The position numbers were made by a program, and so were the translations under genes. From Bacteriovoracaceae bacterium (lineage in GTDB: Bacteria > Bdellovibrionota > Bacteriovoracia > Bacteriovoracales > Bacteriovoracaceae): 64,000 nucleotides of DNA. This document shows, in pieces, positions 62,963 to 64,000 of this stretch. The stretch covers positions 304,829-368,828 of the forward strand of contig JANJTC010000004.1 of assembly GCA_024711325.1 (NCBI GenBank), read 5' to 3'. The first letter of the stretch is position 1; each line of letters starts with the position of its first letter. Under the pieces are notes generated by a model. That model did no database searches, was not told where the DNA came from, and saw nothing but the letters and a program-made list of their open reading frames with translations.

Positions 62963-63541
62963 ATGGGTCTTTTATCCAGCAGGTTAACGGAAATTCAATT
63001 TGGTGTGAATGCTCCAATTCGCTTAAGAAGATGTACTAACATAACTAATCCAATCCCAACTTATGGAGATGTTGGAAATGGGCTCCATCTAAATGGGGAG
63101 TTTAAAGCGGACCGAGTTTGGAATGCCGTCTGGAACGACGTAGCTGACTATCAACTTCTTTGTGATGAACTAGTTCCTGGTAAATGTTATTTTGATACCA
63201 AAGACGGTGCTAAAATCTGTACGGAAAGATGCCAGATGAGTGTCATTGGAATTGCTTCGGATACTTTTGGTTACGGAGTAGGCAATGGCGCTAATCCAAA
63301 CCGAGAAGTTCCCATAGGAGTTGCCGGTTGGGTACTTGCTTACGTTGACCAGGAATATGAATGTGGAACCCCTCTTACTAACGATGAATTTGGCAACTTA
63401 ACTGCTATGACGAAACAGGAAAAGATGGAATATCCTGAAAGAATCGTTGGTCTTTATAAAAGAAAAGAAATGGATGAATTTTGGGGACCAGAAGGCTCAA
63501 AAATTACGGTAAATGGCCGACACTGGGTGAAGATCAAATAG
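62963..63541 (+). CDS. Peptidase G2/IMC-like chaperone or fibre-tip protein
   Basis: The 192-residue protein has a segment FKADRVWNAVWNDVADYQLL near 49-68, then MSVIGIASDTFGYGVG and VPIGVAGWVLAYVD, which follow the pattern of G2-type intramolecular-chaperone domains of phage endosialidase tailspikes. There are six Cys and no signal peptide. It begins 8 bases after the prepilin-S74 stop with GAGG as ribosome site, so the two are one operon. How it would be exported is unclear. Confidence 0.6.
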   Translation: MGLLSSRLTEIQFGVNAPIRLRRCTNITNPIPTYGDVGNGLHLNGEFKADRVWNAVWNDVADYQLLCDELVPGKCYFDTKDGAKICTERCQMSVIGIASDTFGYGVGNGANPNREVPIGVAGWVLAYVDQEYECGTPLTNDEFGNLTAMTKQEKMEYPERIVGLYKRKEMDEFWGPEGSKITVNGRHWVKIK

Positions 63542-63599
63542 ATCTTCACTCACAAAACCATCTTTTTTTAATATTCTTTATATTTTCAAAAAATCCCAG

Positions 63600-63628
63600 T
63601 TGACATCATCTTAAGTTTTCCCTAAATT
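63600..63628 (+). promoter_or_regulatory. Strong promoter of the tRNA-Ala/rRNA unit
   Basis: A perfect TTGACA (63600-63605), a 17-base spacer and TAAATT (63623-63628, 4 of 6) stand just before the tRNA gene. The start would be near 63635. Placement and -35 strength fit a stable-RNA promoter. Confidence 0.65.
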
Positions 63629-63653
63629 AGCCTCTCGCGAATTTATCGAAGTT

Positions 63654-63729
63654 GGGGGTGTAGCTCAGCTGGGAGAGCATCTGCTTTGCACGCAGAGGGT
63701 CGCAGGTTCGATCCCTGTCATCTCCACCA
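63654..63729 (+). tRNA. tRNA-Ala (anticodon UGC)
   Basis: The 76-base cloverleaf starts GGGGGTG and ends CATCTCC-A-CCA (CCA encoded, 63727-63729), acceptor stem with two G-T pairs. The D arm is TAGCTCAGCTGGGAGAGCA, the anticodon loop CTTTGCACG carries TGC, and the T loop is GGTTCGATCC. G3-T70 pair, the alanine identity mark, lies in the acceptor stem. Confidence 0.95.
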
Positions 63730-63732
63730 ACT

Positions 63733-63760
63733 TTTGAATTCTCTTTAAAAAGAATTCAAA
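63733..63760 (+). other. Processing hairpin after tRNA-Ala
   Basis: A perfect 10-bp inverted repeat TTTGAATTCT (63733-63742) / AGAATTCAAA (63751-63760) with an 8-base loop stands directly after the tRNA. No T-run follows, so processing rather than termination is likely. Confidence 0.5.
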
Positions 63761-63833
63761 TAGAACGAAAAAAATTCTGAAGATTTCTTAAAAAAAATCT
63801 AGACGAACCGAAAACGCTCTGATAAAACGCTAA

Positions 63834-63848
63834 GCTCTTTGACAACTT
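63834..63848 (+). promoter_or_regulatory. rRNA-type boxA antitermination element
   Basis: GCTCTTTGACAACTT matches the rrn boxA core (TGCTCTTTAACAA in E. coli) with one change. It lies 105 bases after the tRNA and implies an rRNA gene beyond the right edge. Confidence 0.65.
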
Positions 63849-63923
63849 AATAACGAACAAAAAGTTTTGATGCCTTAACGGGTGTCAAGATGAGATGAGA
63901 AAGAAACACCGTTCTATTGCCTA

Positions 63924-63962
63924 GTCAGCCGTAAGATTTAGTATCTTCGGATATAGGCTGAC
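63924..63962 (+). other. Pre-rRNA stem in the spacer
   Basis: GTCAGCC (63924-63930) pairs with GGCTGAC (63956-63962), with AAGAT/ATCTT nested inside. Such stems occur in rRNA leaders. The rRNA gene itself is not reached within the window. Confidence 0.4.
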
Positions 63963-64000
63963 GGTAGCTTGATTAAGTTCAAGTTATTGTAAATCAATCG

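Noticed and set aside
61872..63541. Prophage or phage-tail cluster
   Set aside because: S74 and G2-like domains are phage-like, but there is no capsid, portal, integrase or lysis gene and no attachment repeat around them, and the S74 domain is on a prepilin.

Overview
The window looks like chromosome from a predatory or predator-related bacterium of the Bdellovibrionota, most probably the Bacteriovoracales (Bacteriovorax/Peredibacter type). This is an inference from gene content and moderate-to-low GC: flagellin paralogs, a compact Tad/Flp pilus locus, very large Rhs/YD-repeat secreted proteins, an octahaem cytochrome fused into a split cytochrome b/Rieske operon, and many lineage-specific small secreted proteins. 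No 16S sequence is inside the window to confirm it.

Layout. 1-3.4 kb: a partial GNAT acetyltransferase (minus), two flagellin genes with flagellar-type control signals, and an SDR-family sugar-nucleotide reductase-like gene. 3.4-4.45 kb: an unrecognised gene and a 500-bp gap that holds a strongly structured, promoter-plus-terminator-bounded RNA of about 190 nt on the minus strand. 4.46-12.3 kb: a Tad/Flp type IVb pilus operon (five pilin-like proteins, TadV peptidase, CpaB, CpaC secretin, a fused CpaE-CpaF ATPase, TadB). 12.3-15 kb: a secreted YD-repeat protein and three tiny secreted proteins of one family, two of them behind sigma-54 promoters. 15.1-24.2 kb (minus): a 2674-residue Rhs-type protein between a small lipoprotein and a small membrane protein. 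24.4-28.1 kb (minus): a CheY-like regulator with a CheX-like partner, and lon.

28.3-38.1 kb (plus): a compact housekeeping run, glmU-glmS-UvrD helicase-AsmA-like-mtnA-Ppx/GppA-cNMP-domain protein. 38.1-44.0 kb: a stand-alone FliG-like protein, a coiled-coil protein, a thiolase and several unrecognised envelope proteins. 44.1-50.3 kb: a respiratory operon (HEAT protein, Rieske protein, cytochrome b in two pieces, an 8-haem c-type cytochrome).

50.4-61.8 kb is the most unusual region: seven radical SAM proteins in 11 kb, six of them in one tightly coupled minus-strand operon with a JmjC/cupin-type oxygenase, four proteins of unknown family and a Tat-signal protein. One of the unknowns (190 residues, 56429-57001) has its own good ribosome site and ends in a short cysteine tail with a repeated CHG motif, so it is the best candidate for a peptide or protein substrate. 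Divergently, at 61.9-63.5 kb, lie a type IV prepilin fused to a phage-type S74 intramolecular-chaperone domain and a G2-chaperone-like protein. I read the whole as a candidate RiPP-like or protein-modification system linked to a surface fibre; that link is inference.

The window ends with a promoter, tRNA-Ala(UGC), a boxA antitermination element and processing hairpins, which lead towards an rRNA gene beyond the right edge.
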